From assembly GCF_014203755.1 (NCBI RefSeq), contig NZ_JACHJS010000001.1, forward strand, positions 3,038,001 to 3,102,000: a stretch of DNA of 64,000 nt. Reading direction: 5' to 3'. The translations under genes were made by a program, and so were the position numbers. Shown here in pieces: positions 42,713-50,180 of this stretch. Positions within the stretch are counted from its first letter, which is position 1. Each line of letters starts with the position of its first letter. The notes beneath the pieces were generated by a model. It ran no database searches, was not told where the DNA came from, and saw only the letters and a program-made list of their open reading frames with translations. This stretch comes from Saccharothrix violaceirubra (GTDB lineage Bacteria > Actinomycetota > Actinomycetes > Mycobacteriales > Pseudonocardiaceae).

Positions 42713-44193
42713 AGGACCTCCACGGCGGCGGGCTTCAGGGTGACGTCGCGCCGGCGCAACATCCGGCCGAGCAGCCCGCTCAGCACGGCCGTGGCCAGCG
42801 CCAGCAGGCAGAGCAGCACGCAGGTGATCGTGAACGCGGCGGCGAAGTCGGCTGCCGGGACCGAATCCCCGGTCCGCTGGGGGTTGGCGCCCAGCACCGC
42901 CCGGTACACCGTGCCGACGACGGCCACGCCGAGCGCCATCGCCGCCTGGGTCACGGTGTTGAGCACGCCGGACCCCGCGCCCGCCATCTCGTCGGGCACC
43001 TGCGCCATGACGATGGCGATCAGCGGCGACACCACCAGCCCCTGGCCGATCCCGGACAGGCCGATCGCCGCGCCCAGGGCCAGGGACTGGACGCCCGCGT
43101 CCGCGTGCACGATGAACGGGATCGGCACGAAGCTGATCGCCATCAGCAGCGCGCCCGCGATCAGCACCCGGGCGCCGTGCCGTTCGGCGAGCCGGCGACC
43201 GGCCACCGACGCGAGCGCGAAACCCGCGCCGAGCGGTACGAACACCAGGCCGGTGTCCAGTGGTCCCAGTGCGAGGCCCGACTGGAGGTGGTAGGTCAGC
43301 ACCAGGAAGTAACCCGCGTTGCCGCTGAAGAACACGGTCACCGCGGCCATGCTGGTCGGGAAGCCGGGCCGGCGCAGGATCCCGGGCGGCAGCAACGGAT
43401 CGCCGCCGCGCGCGGCCAGCCTCGTCTCGTAGCGGAACAGCCCGGCGGTCAGCAGCGCCGCGACCGGGAACCACGGCCAGATCCACGGCGGCCACCCGTG
43501 CTCGGGCCCCAGCGACAGCGGGATCAGCAGCACGGGCAACGCCGTCGCGGTCAGCACGGTGCCCACCACGTCCAGCGGTGCCGCGGCCGGACCGCGACTC
43601 TCCCGCACGGTCGGCGCGGCGACCAGGATGGCCACGCCGATCGGCACGTTGATCAGGAAGATCGTCCGCCACTCCAGGCCCGCGACGTCCAGTTGCAGCA
43701 GCAGGCCGCCACCGATGAGGCCGACGATGACGCCCAGGCCGATCACCGCCCCGTAGGCGCCGACCGCGCGCCGGCGGTCCCGCGCGTCCGGGAAGGTGGT
43801 CTGGATGATCGACAGCACCTGCGGCATCAGCACGGCCGCCGCCGCGCCCTGGAGGACGCGGGCCCCGATCAGCAGCGGCGCCGTCGGGCACAGCGCGCAC
43901 AGCAGCGAGGTCACGGTGAACGCGGCGACGCCGTACAGGAAGACCTTCCGGCGGCCGATCCGGTCGCCGAGCTTGCCGCCGGCGACCATGCCCGCCGCGT
44001 AGGCGATCACGTAGCCCTCGATGACGAACTGCATCTGGCCGAAGGTCGCGTCCAGGTCCGCCTGGATCGGCGGGCTCGCCACGTTCACGATGAACATGTC
44101 GATCTGGCCCATGAACGCGGCGAGCAGGACGACGCCGATGCCGAACCAGGTGCGGCCGGTCGGCCGGGGTGGGGCATCCATCGGTGCGCTCAT
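42709..44193 (-). CDS. MFS drug:H+ antiporter (DHA2, 14-helix type)
   Basis: 494 residues with about fourteen membrane helices. Helix 1 segment FMGQIDMFIVNVASPPIQAD is typical of DHA2 exporters, GKLGDRIGRRKVFLYG is motif A, and GARVLQGAAAAVLMPQVLS is motif B/C. Likely exports the final product and gives self-resistance. ATG at 44193 follows GGGAGGGGAG. It sits between the SDR and aminomutase genes in one transcription unit. Confidence 0.9.
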   Translation of the reverse strand: MSAPMDAPPRPTGRTWFGIGVVLLAAFMGQIDMFIVNVASPPIQADLDATFGQMQFVIEGYVIAYAAGMVAGGKLGDRIGRRKVFLYGVAAFTVTSLLCALCPTAPLLIGARVLQGAAAAVLMPQVLSIIQTTFPDARDRRRAVGAYGAVIGLGVIVGLIGGGLLLQLDVAGLEWRTIFLINVPIGVAILVAAPTVRESRGPAAAPLDVVGTVLTATALPVLLIPLSLGPEHGWPPWIWPWFPVAALLTAGLFRYETRLAARGGDPLLPPGILRRPGFPTSMAAVTVFFSGNAGYFLVLTYHLQSGLALGPLDTGLVFVPLGAGFALASVAGRRLAERHGARVLIAGALLMAISFVPIPFIVHADAGVQSLALGAAIGLSGIGQGLVVSPLIAIVMAQVPDEMAGAGSGVLNTVTQAAMALGVAVVGTVYRAVLGANPQRTGDSVPAADFAAAFTITCVLLCLLALATAVLSGLLGRMLRRRDVTLKPAAVEVL

Positions 44194-44212
44194 CGGTGTT
44201 CGGCTCCCCTCC

Positions 44213-44938
44213 CTATCGGCTGCGGTAGGCGCCGCCGTTGACGTTGACCACCTGCCCGGTGACGTGCCGCGCACCGGGTGACGCGAGGAAGAACACGGCC
44301 TCCGCGATGTCGTCCGGCGTGCCCGCCCGCCCGGTGAGCGTCGAGGCGACGAGGTGGTCCACGCGCTCGTCGGTGAGCTTGTCGCGGAAGAACTCGGTGT
44401 CCCTGATGTAGCCGGGGGAGACCACGTTCGTCGTGATCCCGCGTGGACCCAGGTGCTTGGCCAGGTCCACGTTCCACGCGGCGAGCGCGGCCTTGGCGGC
44501 ACCGTAGGACCCGGCGCCCTGGTCGGCGGCGATCGATCCGATGTGGACGACCGCGCCGCCCGCGACCAGTCGGTGGTCGACCGCGTGCGTGGTCAGCACC
44601 GCGCTGATCAGGTTGGCCTCCAGGTTGGCCCGCCACCGCCGGGCGAGTGCCGCGAGCCCCTCGTCGGCGGGCAGGTCGAAGTCGGTGTTGCCGCCGGCGT
44701 TGTTGACCAGCACGTCGACCGTGTCCGGCAACTCGGCCACGGCCGCGGCCAGCCCCTCGGGGTCCGTGCCGTCGCAGGGCAGGGCGTGCGCGTTCCCGCC
44801 GAGCGCGCTCACCGCGTCCCGCAGGATTTCCTTGCGACGACCGGTGATGTAGACCCGGTCGCCCTCGGCGACGAAGCGCGCGGCCACCGCGCGACCGATG
44901 CCCGTACCGCCACCGGTGACCAGAACCGTTCGAGCCAT
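44213..44938 (-). CDS. Short-chain dehydrogenase/reductase
   Basis: 241 residues, classical SDR. NAD(P) loop TGGGTGIGRAVAARFVAEG at the N terminus with TGRRKE after strand 2 (Arg-rich, favouring NADPH), NNAGG near residue 90, then Ser in GSIAADQGAG and the YxxxK pair in SYGAAKAALAAW. C-terminal SPGARHVTGQVVNVNGG closes the fold. Reduces or oxidises a carbonyl/alcohol in the pathway. First gene of the SDR-MFS-aminomutase unit, with the MarR-type operator 22 bases before its ATG. Confidence 0.9.
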   Translation of the reverse strand: MARTVLVTGGGTGIGRAVAARFVAEGDRVYITGRRKEILRDAVSALGGNAHALPCDGTDPEGLAAAVAELPDTVDVLVNNAGGNTDFDLPADEGLAALARRWRANLEANLISAVLTTHAVDHRLVAGGAVVHIGSIAADQGAGSYGAAKAALAAWNVDLAKHLGPRGITTNVVSPGYIRDTEFFRDKLTDERVDHLVASTLTGRAGTPDDIAEAVFFLASPGARHVTGQVVNVNGGAYRSR

Positions 44939-44959
44939 CCTCGTTCCCTTCACGTATAG

Positions 44960-44971
44960 TTTAGGTCTAAA
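44960..44971. promoter_or_regulatory. Cluster operator copy 1 (TTTAG-GT-CTAAA)
   Basis: Perfect 5-2-5 palindrome TTTAGGTCTAAA between the divergent SDR and MarR genes, in an A+T-rich patch that should hold both promoters. The same half-sites recur at 53316. Confidence 0.7.
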
Positions 44972-45020
44972 TCGTAGAGACGGCCAGTGTGAACGTGGCA
45001 ACCGGTGGCAAGGGTGTGAG

Positions 45021-45611
45021 ATGAAGGTAACAGCTACGTCGGTCGGCGATCAGGGTCGCGGGAGCGACCGGGACGCGGCGGACGAGATCGCGGCGGCCTG
45101 GCAGCGGGAGCGGCCGGGCACGCCGACCGAGTCGATCGGCGTCGTCACCAGACTGTGGCGGCTGGCCAAGGTGTTCGGCGAGGACCGGCGCCGGGTGCTC
45201 GCCGCCTCGGGGGTCGACTCGGCCACCCTGGACCTGCTCAGCGTGCTCCGGCGCAGTTCCCCTCCCTACTCGCTGACGACCCGCGAACTGACCCGGCTCA
45301 CCCTGGTCACCGCCGGGGCGATCTCCCAGCGGGTGGCGCGGGCCGAACGCGACGGGCTGGTGCGGCGCTGGTCGGACCCCGGCGACCGCAGCGTGTGGGT
45401 CCAGTTGACCCCGGACGGCCACGCCCTGGTCGAGAGCACCGTCGACCGGGTGCTCAACCGGGAACTCGAGCTGCTCGCCGGGCTCGACGCCGACCAGCGC
45501 GACCGGCTCGCCGACCTGCTCCGCCTGCTGCTGCGCGACGTGCAGGAGCGGCTCGGCGACCACGGCATCTCCCACGTGGGCGACGCCGACGGCATCGGGT
45601 CGGCGCTGTGA
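45021..45611 (+). CDS. MarR family regulator of the biosynthetic region
   Basis: 196 residues. A 35-residue polar lead, then a MarR fold: GVVTRLWRLAKVFGEDRRRV, LRRSSPPYSLTTRELTRLTL, recognition helix VTAGAISQRVARAERDG and the wing RWSDPGDRSVWVQLTPDGH. It is divergent from the SDR gene, with the TTTAG-NN-CTAAA palindrome between them, and a second copy of that palindrome lies before the ligase operon and asnB. It is therefore the best candidate for a cluster-wide repressor. ATG at 45021 preferred; the frame extends upstream through the operator and cannot all be coding. Confidence 0.88.
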   Translation: MKVTATSVGDQGRGSDRDAADEIAAAWQRERPGTPTESIGVVTRLWRLAKVFGEDRRRVLAASGVDSATLDLLSVLRRSSPPYSLTTRELTRLTLVTAGAISQRVARAERDGLVRRWSDPGDRSVWVQLTPDGHALVESTVDRVLNRELELLAGLDADQRDRLADLLRLLLRDVQERLGDHGISHVGDADGIGSAL

Positions 45612-45685
45612 TCGGCGCTGTGATCCCCGAACGGTGATCGCCGGGTGGTGATCGCCGGGAGGTGATCACAGCGCCGTGATCACCG
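45603..45685. terminator. Repeat-rich bidirectional terminator
   Basis: GGCGCTGTGATC occurs twice in tandem (45603-45614, 45615-45626), GGTGATCGCCGGG twice (45634 and 45648), and the region ends in a hairpin GGTGATCAC / GTGATCACC (45662-45685, loop AGCGCC). The hairpin could also pair with the tandem copies. It lies between the convergent MarR and DAHP synthase genes. Confidence 0.6.
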
Positions 45686-45693
45686 GGTCCCGG

Positions 45694-46902
45694 TCAACCG
45701 TCGCACAGCAGTTCGGCGACGTGCCGCACGACCTGCTCGGCCTGCTCGCCGTTGAGCCGGGGGTCGCACGCGGACTCGAACCGGTCCGGCTCGGCGCCCG
45801 ACGCCAGGTCCGCGCGCGTCGCCAGGCACTCCGACACCGGGTCCGGCGTCGCCTCCAGGTGGACGCCGCCCGGGTGGCACCCGTGCCGTCGCAGCACCGC
45901 GCAGAAGCGTTCGACCTCGCGCAGCACGTCCGACACCACCCGGGTCTTGCGACCGGCGTTGGTGCGGACGGTGTTGCCGTGCATGGGATCCGACAGCCAC
46001 ACGACGTCGCGCGCCGACTCGCCCAGCGCGGTCACCAGGTGGGGGAGTCGGTCCGCGATCGCGTCGACGCCCATCCGCACGATCAAGCAGAGCCGCCCGG
46101 GACGCCGGCCCGCCGCGAGCCGGTCCACGATCGCGACCACGTCCTCGGGCCGCGCGGTGGGGCCGATCTTGACGCCGACCGGGTTGCCGATCGCCGCCGC
46201 GAACGCCAGGTGCGCGTGGTCGAGCTGACGGGTCCGCTCGCCGATCCACACCATGTGCGCCGAGGACGCGTACTCGCCGCCCCGGACCGGGTCGGGCCGT
46301 ACGAGGGCACGTTCGAAATCGAGCAGCAGCGCTTCGTGGCTGATGTAGGTCGGTGCCAGCATCGCGCTGAGCCCGCTGTTGCCCGGCAACAGGAGTTGCC
46401 GCATGAACAACGCGTTCAGCCCGCTCGCGGCGTGGTCGTACGCGGCCAGCAGCCGCAGCGGGTCGGCACGCCGGGCCGACGCCGTCGGTGCGAGGTCGTT
46501 CACCGCGTCGCCGCGGTAGACCGGCAGCGCGGTGCCGTCCGGCAGGGTCTCGGTGTCGCTGGAGCGGGGCTTGCCGTACTGGCCCGCGAACCGTCCGATC
46601 CGGACGGTGGGCAGCCCGACCGCCTCGACGATCTCGCAGAGTCCGTGCACCTGCGCGGCCTTGGCCTGGATGCGGGCCCGCGACGAGTCGGCGAACAGCT
46701 CGGCGCACTCGCCGACCTGCACGACGAACGACTCGCCCCGGGCCACGAACTCCAGTTCCGCCGCGAGCGCGTGGCACGACTCGGCGTCGACCAACGGCGG
46801 GCGGCGGCGTAACTCGTCGACGACGGCGTCGAGTCGTTCCCTGGTGGACCATTGGGGCTGCTGTGCGGCTTCGACGGCAAGCGATTCCCGGAGAACGCCC
46901 AC
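45694..46902 (-). CDS. 3-deoxy-7-phosphoheptulonate synthase, class II
   Basis: 402 residues, plant-like class II DAHP synthase, unrelated in sequence to the class I enzyme at 16974. Motifs: FVVQVGECAELF, GRFAGQYGKPRSSDTE, HMVWIGERTRQLDHAH, GVKIGPTARPEDVV, LSDPMHGNT and VHLEATPDPVSEC. Cys in GECAELF and the His/Glu/Asp of the later motifs are metal ligands in this family. PhzC-type enzymes of this class are common in secondary-metabolite clusters. GTG at 46902 follows GAGGGGGAA. Last gene of the seven-gene operon; it should feed the shikimate pathway and hence tyrosine. Confidence 0.93.
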   Translation of the reverse strand: MGVLRESLAVEAAQQPQWSTRERLDAVVDELRRRPPLVDAESCHALAAELEFVARGESFVVQVGECAELFADSSRARIQAKAAQVHGLCEIVEAVGLPTVRIGRFAGQYGKPRSSDTETLPDGTALPVYRGDAVNDLAPTASARRADPLRLLAAYDHAASGLNALFMRQLLLPGNSGLSAMLAPTYISHEALLLDFERALVRPDPVRGGEYASSAHMVWIGERTRQLDHAHLAFAAAIGNPVGVKIGPTARPEDVVAIVDRLAAGRRPGRLCLIVRMGVDAIADRLPHLVTALGESARDVVWLSDPMHGNTVRTNAGRKTRVVSDVLREVERFCAVLRRHGCHPGGVHLEATPDPVSECLATRADLASGAEPDRFESACDPRLNGEQAEQVVRHVAELLCDG

Positions 46903-46949
46903 GATTTCCCCCTCGTGTTCGGTCGTTGGTCGAGGTCTTGCGGTTCGGG

Positions 46950-48383
46950 TCAGCGCGGCCGCAGGCCCAGATCCCCGCTGTGGCGCTGGACCCGGCGGGC
47001 CAGGTCGATCAGCCGTTCCTCGCCGCCCGGCGGGCCGACGAGCTGCACGCCGAGCGGCGCGCCGTTGACCGTGCTCAGCCGCACCGGCACCGCGATGGCG
47101 GGCAGTCCGGCGAAGCTGGCGATCGGGGTGTACCCGATGGCCCGGTCGTAGTCGGGGTCGCCCGGCGCGGGGATCGTGCTGGCCATCGGGCCGCGGACCC
47201 GCAGGTCGGGCGGCGTCGAGGGATCCAGCGGCAGCACCCAGGCGTGGCAGTGGTCGCCGAACCGGGCCGGCACCTCCCGGCGGGTCTCCTCCAGGTCGGC
47301 CAGGATCGCGGCGCAGTGCCGGTCGTCCACCCGCGCGCCGATCCGCAGCGCCCGTTCGGTGCTCTCGTGCAGCGGGACGGTGATCCACTGGCGGCAGTGC
47401 CGGTAGCCGTCCCACGCCTGACGGGCGCACAACTGCCAGGCGTCGCCGCGCGACCGCCACAGGTCGTCGAGCCGCACCGGGTCCACGAGGTGCCCGTCGT
47501 CGGACAGCCAGTCGCAGACCTGGTCCACCGCGCCCAGCATCTCCGGGTCGCACGAGCCGTCGCGGACGTTGTCGACCACGCCGATCCGGTACCGCTCGCC
47601 GATCCCGGCACCGGTCGGCTCGACGAGGGCGCCCAGACCCAGCCGCCGCCAGAGCAGCGCGAGGTCGTCGGCGGTCCGCGCGACCCAGCCGACCGCGTCC
47701 ATGGCCGGCGACAGCGGGAAGATGCCGCCCAGCGACCGGGAGTCGTGCGTCATGCGCAGGCCGACCGTGCCGCACTGGCCCGCCGGCCAGCGCACCGAGC
47801 CGAGCACGTCGGTGCCCATCGACAGGTCGCAGAGGTTCGCGGCCACCGCCACCCCGGAGCCGGTGCTGGAACCGGCCGGGTCGATGTGCGGGAAGTACGG
47901 GTTGAGGCAGCCCGACCCGATGCCGATGTTCAGCTCGGTGCTGACCACCTTCGCGATCACCAGGTCGCCCGCCCGCTCGACCGGGGCCAGGGCCGGTGCC
48001 GACGCCTTCGGGTGGTGGCGGTAGTGCCGCAGCCCCAGTCCCGTGGGGAAACCCGCCACGTCGACGGTGTCCTTCACCCCCACCCGGATGGTCGGGGTGT
48101 GCGGGTCCGGCCGACGCCGGGCGACGAGCGCCCGGTAGCGCGGGTCGGCCGCGGCCGTCCACGCCTCGGTCTGCGCGGTCCACTCGTCGTCGTCCCACTC
48201 GCCCGCGTCGACCCGCCGCAGGCGTTCGGCCAGTGGGACTTCCAGCAGCGGTGGTGGTTCGGGCCGGTGGTCGGGATAGGCGACGTCCGCGTGGCGGGCG
48301 TAGCGGATCATGGCCTCGGCCGGGCGCGGGATCGATCGCGCGGTGGCCGGGGGAGTCGGGTCGGGGATCCGGGTCGCGGTCAT
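46950..48383 (-). CDS. Amidase-signature enzyme
   Basis: 477 residues. The Ser-cisSer-Lys triad is present: Lys104 (GVKDTVDVAGFP), Ser172/173 in PAGSSTGSGVAVAA, and nucleophile Ser196 in GTDVLGSVRWPAG. The family more often has GTDTGGSIR at this point, and here Leu replaces one Gly. Residues 1-95 are an extra helical lead. Amidases of this group hydrolyse or, rarely, form amides by acyl transfer. In the operon, with an ACP and adenylate ligases upstream, it could release or transfer an acyl group. ATG overlaps the ligase stop by 4 bases. Confidence 0.87.
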   Translation of the reverse strand: MTATRIPDPTPPATARSIPRPAEAMIRYARHADVAYPDHRPEPPPLLEVPLAERLRRVDAGEWDDDEWTAQTEAWTAAADPRYRALVARRRPDPHTPTIRVGVKDTVDVAGFPTGLGLRHYRHHPKASAPALAPVERAGDLVIAKVVSTELNIGIGSGCLNPYFPHIDPAGSSTGSGVAVAANLCDLSMGTDVLGSVRWPAGQCGTVGLRMTHDSRSLGGIFPLSPAMDAVGWVARTADDLALLWRRLGLGALVEPTGAGIGERYRIGVVDNVRDGSCDPEMLGAVDQVCDWLSDDGHLVDPVRLDDLWRSRGDAWQLCARQAWDGYRHCRQWITVPLHESTERALRIGARVDDRHCAAILADLEETRREVPARFGDHCHAWVLPLDPSTPPDLRVRGPMASTIPAPGDPDYDRAIGYTPIASFAGLPAIAVPVRLSTVNGAPLGVQLVGPPGGEERLIDLARRVQRHSGDLGLRPR

Positions 48384-49456
48384 CGGGCGGGGACCTCCGC
48401 CCTCCGGTCGTGCCCGGTCGGCGTCACCGCCTGGGCGTACAGCGCGGCCACCGCGATCTTCCCGGTCGCCGTCCGCGGGATCAGCGGCACCCGGTGCACC
48501 GCGCGCGGCGGGGTGAAGTCGGCCACGGCGGCGCCCAGCCGGTCGAGGACCTGCCGCGGATCCGGATCCGGCCCGGTGGCGCTGTAGAACAGCTCGTAGT
48601 GCTCGGCCCGCACCGGATCCCGCACCGGCAGGCACGCCACGTCCAGCCCCGGGACGAGCGTCCGCAGCGTCGTGGACAGCTCCTCCAGGTTGCAGCGCCG
48701 ACCGTTCACCTTGATCAGTGCGGAGGCCCGGCCGTCGAACTCGAACGACCGCGGACCGACGCGGCGCACCAGGTCCGGCAGCCGCCAGGAGGTCGGCCGT
48801 GCGGCCATGTCGGCGCGGCGGGCCAGCCGGGGGCCGCGGATGTGCAGCCACTGGTCGGCTTCGTCGGTGGCGTCGACGAACTCCACGTCGGGCAGCAACG
48901 TCCACGGTGCCGGTCGGGTGCCCCGGCCGACGATCCGGCGCTGGGCGATCCCGCCGGTCTCGGTCGACCCGAACAGCTCCACCGCGCGGAAGCCGGTGTC
49001 CGCGAGCGCGTCCACCACCTGCGCGGTGGCCGGCACGGTCGGACCGGTGCCGTGCAACGCCACCACCGCGGGCAGTTCCGCGACCTGGCGGAGCATGTGC
49101 CGCAGCACCAGCCAACTCGACGGCAGGCAGACGAACAGCGTGCGCCGGCCCGCCACCTCCGGGGGCAGCCCGACCGGGTCGTGGCCGACGTGCACCACGG
49201 GGATGTCCAGTCGTGCGGGCAGGATCTCGGCGAACAGCCGGCCGAACAGGTGCTCGCGCGGCGCGAAGCTGACGACCTGGTCGACGTCCCCGATCACCGC
49301 GTCGGCGATCAGGGCGGTCTCGGCGTGGAGCTGCTCCTCGGTGCGCAGCCACACCGCCGGGGTGCCGGTGTGGCCCGAGGTGCTGAACGGGAACTCGGCA
49401 TGGTGCGGCACGGCCGCTCCGGACGACCTGTCGTCGACCGGCACGAGGCGGGTCAT
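48380..49456 (-). CDS. Acyl-adenylate ligase, short ANL protein
   Basis: 358 residues, shorter than normal ANL enzymes (about 500). P-loop FSTSGHTGTPAVW at 24-36, VELFGSTETGGIAQR as motif A5, GRASALIKVNGRRCNLEEL as A8, and TGK with Lys333 as the C-terminal catalytic Lys. The N-terminal subdomain is reduced, like loading ligases that act with a discrete carrier protein. It follows the ACP gene with a 4-base overlap, so it probably adenylates an acid and loads it on that ACP. The substrate may be the beta-amino acid or an aryl acid. Confidence 0.85.
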   Translation of the reverse strand: MTRLVPVDDRSSGAAVPHHAEFPFSTSGHTGTPAVWLRTEEQLHAETALIADAVIGDVDQVVSFAPREHLFGRLFAEILPARLDIPVVHVGHDPVGLPPEVAGRRTLFVCLPSSWLVLRHMLRQVAELPAVVALHGTGPTVPATAQVVDALADTGFRAVELFGSTETGGIAQRRIVGRGTRPAPWTLLPDVEFVDATDEADQWLHIRGPRLARRADMAARPTSWRLPDLVRRVGPRSFEFDGRASALIKVNGRRCNLEELSTTLRTLVPGLDVACLPVRDPVRAEHYELFYSATGPDPDPRQVLDRLGAAVADFTPPRAVHRVPLIPRTATGKIAVAALYAQAVTPTGHDRRAEVPAR

Positions 49457-49752
49457 CGCGCCGTCCCGAAGACCTCGAGGTCCTCCAACCGGTCCCGGAC
49501 GAAACCGGCCATGTTGTCGACGCGGGAGAAGGCGTGCCGCACGTCGTGGGCGACGAAGTCGATCTCGATGCCGAATTCCTGCTCCACGGCCGTGATGCAC
49601 TCCAGGGCGCCCAGGCTGTCGTACCGGTCGCCGAGCGCGTCGGACAGCACGGCGTCGTCCGCCACCGCGTCGAACTCGGGCCCGAACCGCCCGCCGAGCA
49701 GGGTCCTGATCCGGGCCAGGACGTCGTCGGTGGAAACCTTCGAAACCGTCAT
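49453..49752 (-). CDS. Discrete acyl carrier protein
   Basis: 99 residues. Four-helix carrier fold with the phosphopantetheine site Ser46 in GDRYDSLGALECITAVEQEF (DSL motif). The acidic helix 2 (ECITAVEQEFGIEIDF) is ACP-like. ATG at 49752 follows GAAGAGGA; an in-frame upstream ATG (49782) would overlap the tautomerase gene and lacks a ribosome site. It should hold the activated acyl or aminoacyl group while the tailoring enzymes act. It is the only carrier protein in the window. Confidence 0.9.
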   Translation of the reverse strand: MTVSKVSTDDVLARIRTLLGGRFGPEFDAVADDAVLSDALGDRYDSLGALECITAVEQEFGIEIDFVAHDVRHAFSRVDNMAGFVRDRLEDLEVFGTAR

Positions 49753-49771
49753 CAGATCCTCTTCCCTGGTG

Positions 49772-50161
49772 TCAGGTGGCATCGGCGCGACGCAGCTTCC
49801 CGGCCGCGCCGTAGTGCACTTGGTCCAGCGGTGTCGGTCGGAACTCGACGTACAGGAACGGCGTACCGGCGGTCAGTCCGAGCGCGTCGCCGATCTCGGC
49901 TGCCAGTGCCGCGCGGTACGCCTCGTCGCGGTCGGGTGCCACGCAGCAGGTGACGGCCGCGTGGCGCAGGCCGTCGTCGTAAGGCAGGGCTTCGACCGGC
50001 ATCCCGCCGATGTAGACGGTGCCCTCCTCGGTCGACTCGAAGCGCACGACGACGTGCCCGCGTTCGCTGCCGTGCGTGGAAAGCCAGCGCGTGAGCCGGA
50101 CGGCGACCGCCCGACGTCGGGCGGTGCTCAGCTTCGTCGTGGTGATCGTGATCGTGGGCAT
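49772..50161 (-). CDS. Tautomerase-superfamily protein
   Basis: 129 residues beginning MPTITITTTKL: after Met removal the N-terminal Pro is the general base of the tautomerase superfamily (4-oxalocrotonate tautomerase, MIF, cis-CaaD). Two beta-alpha-beta units are visible (residues 2-60 and 62-125), about twice the 4-OT monomer. Expected chemistry is keto-enol isomerisation or hydration/dehalogenation-like steps next to a carbonyl. Gap of 19 bases from each neighbour in the operon. Confidence 0.8.
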   Translation of the reverse strand: MPTITITTTKLSTARRRAVAVRLTRWLSTHGSERGHVVVRFESTEEGTVYIGGMPVEALPYDDGLRHAAVTCCVAPDRDEAYRAALAAEIGDALGLTAGTPFLYVEFRPTPLDQVHYGAAGKLRRADAT

Positions 50162-50180
50162 GCGCCCGTCCCCTCGAAGG

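Noticed and set aside
43105..44241. A 378-residue plus-strand frame across the MFS gene
   Set aside because: Complement of a well-supported 14-helix transporter; composition is typical of antisense frames in high-G+C DNA.
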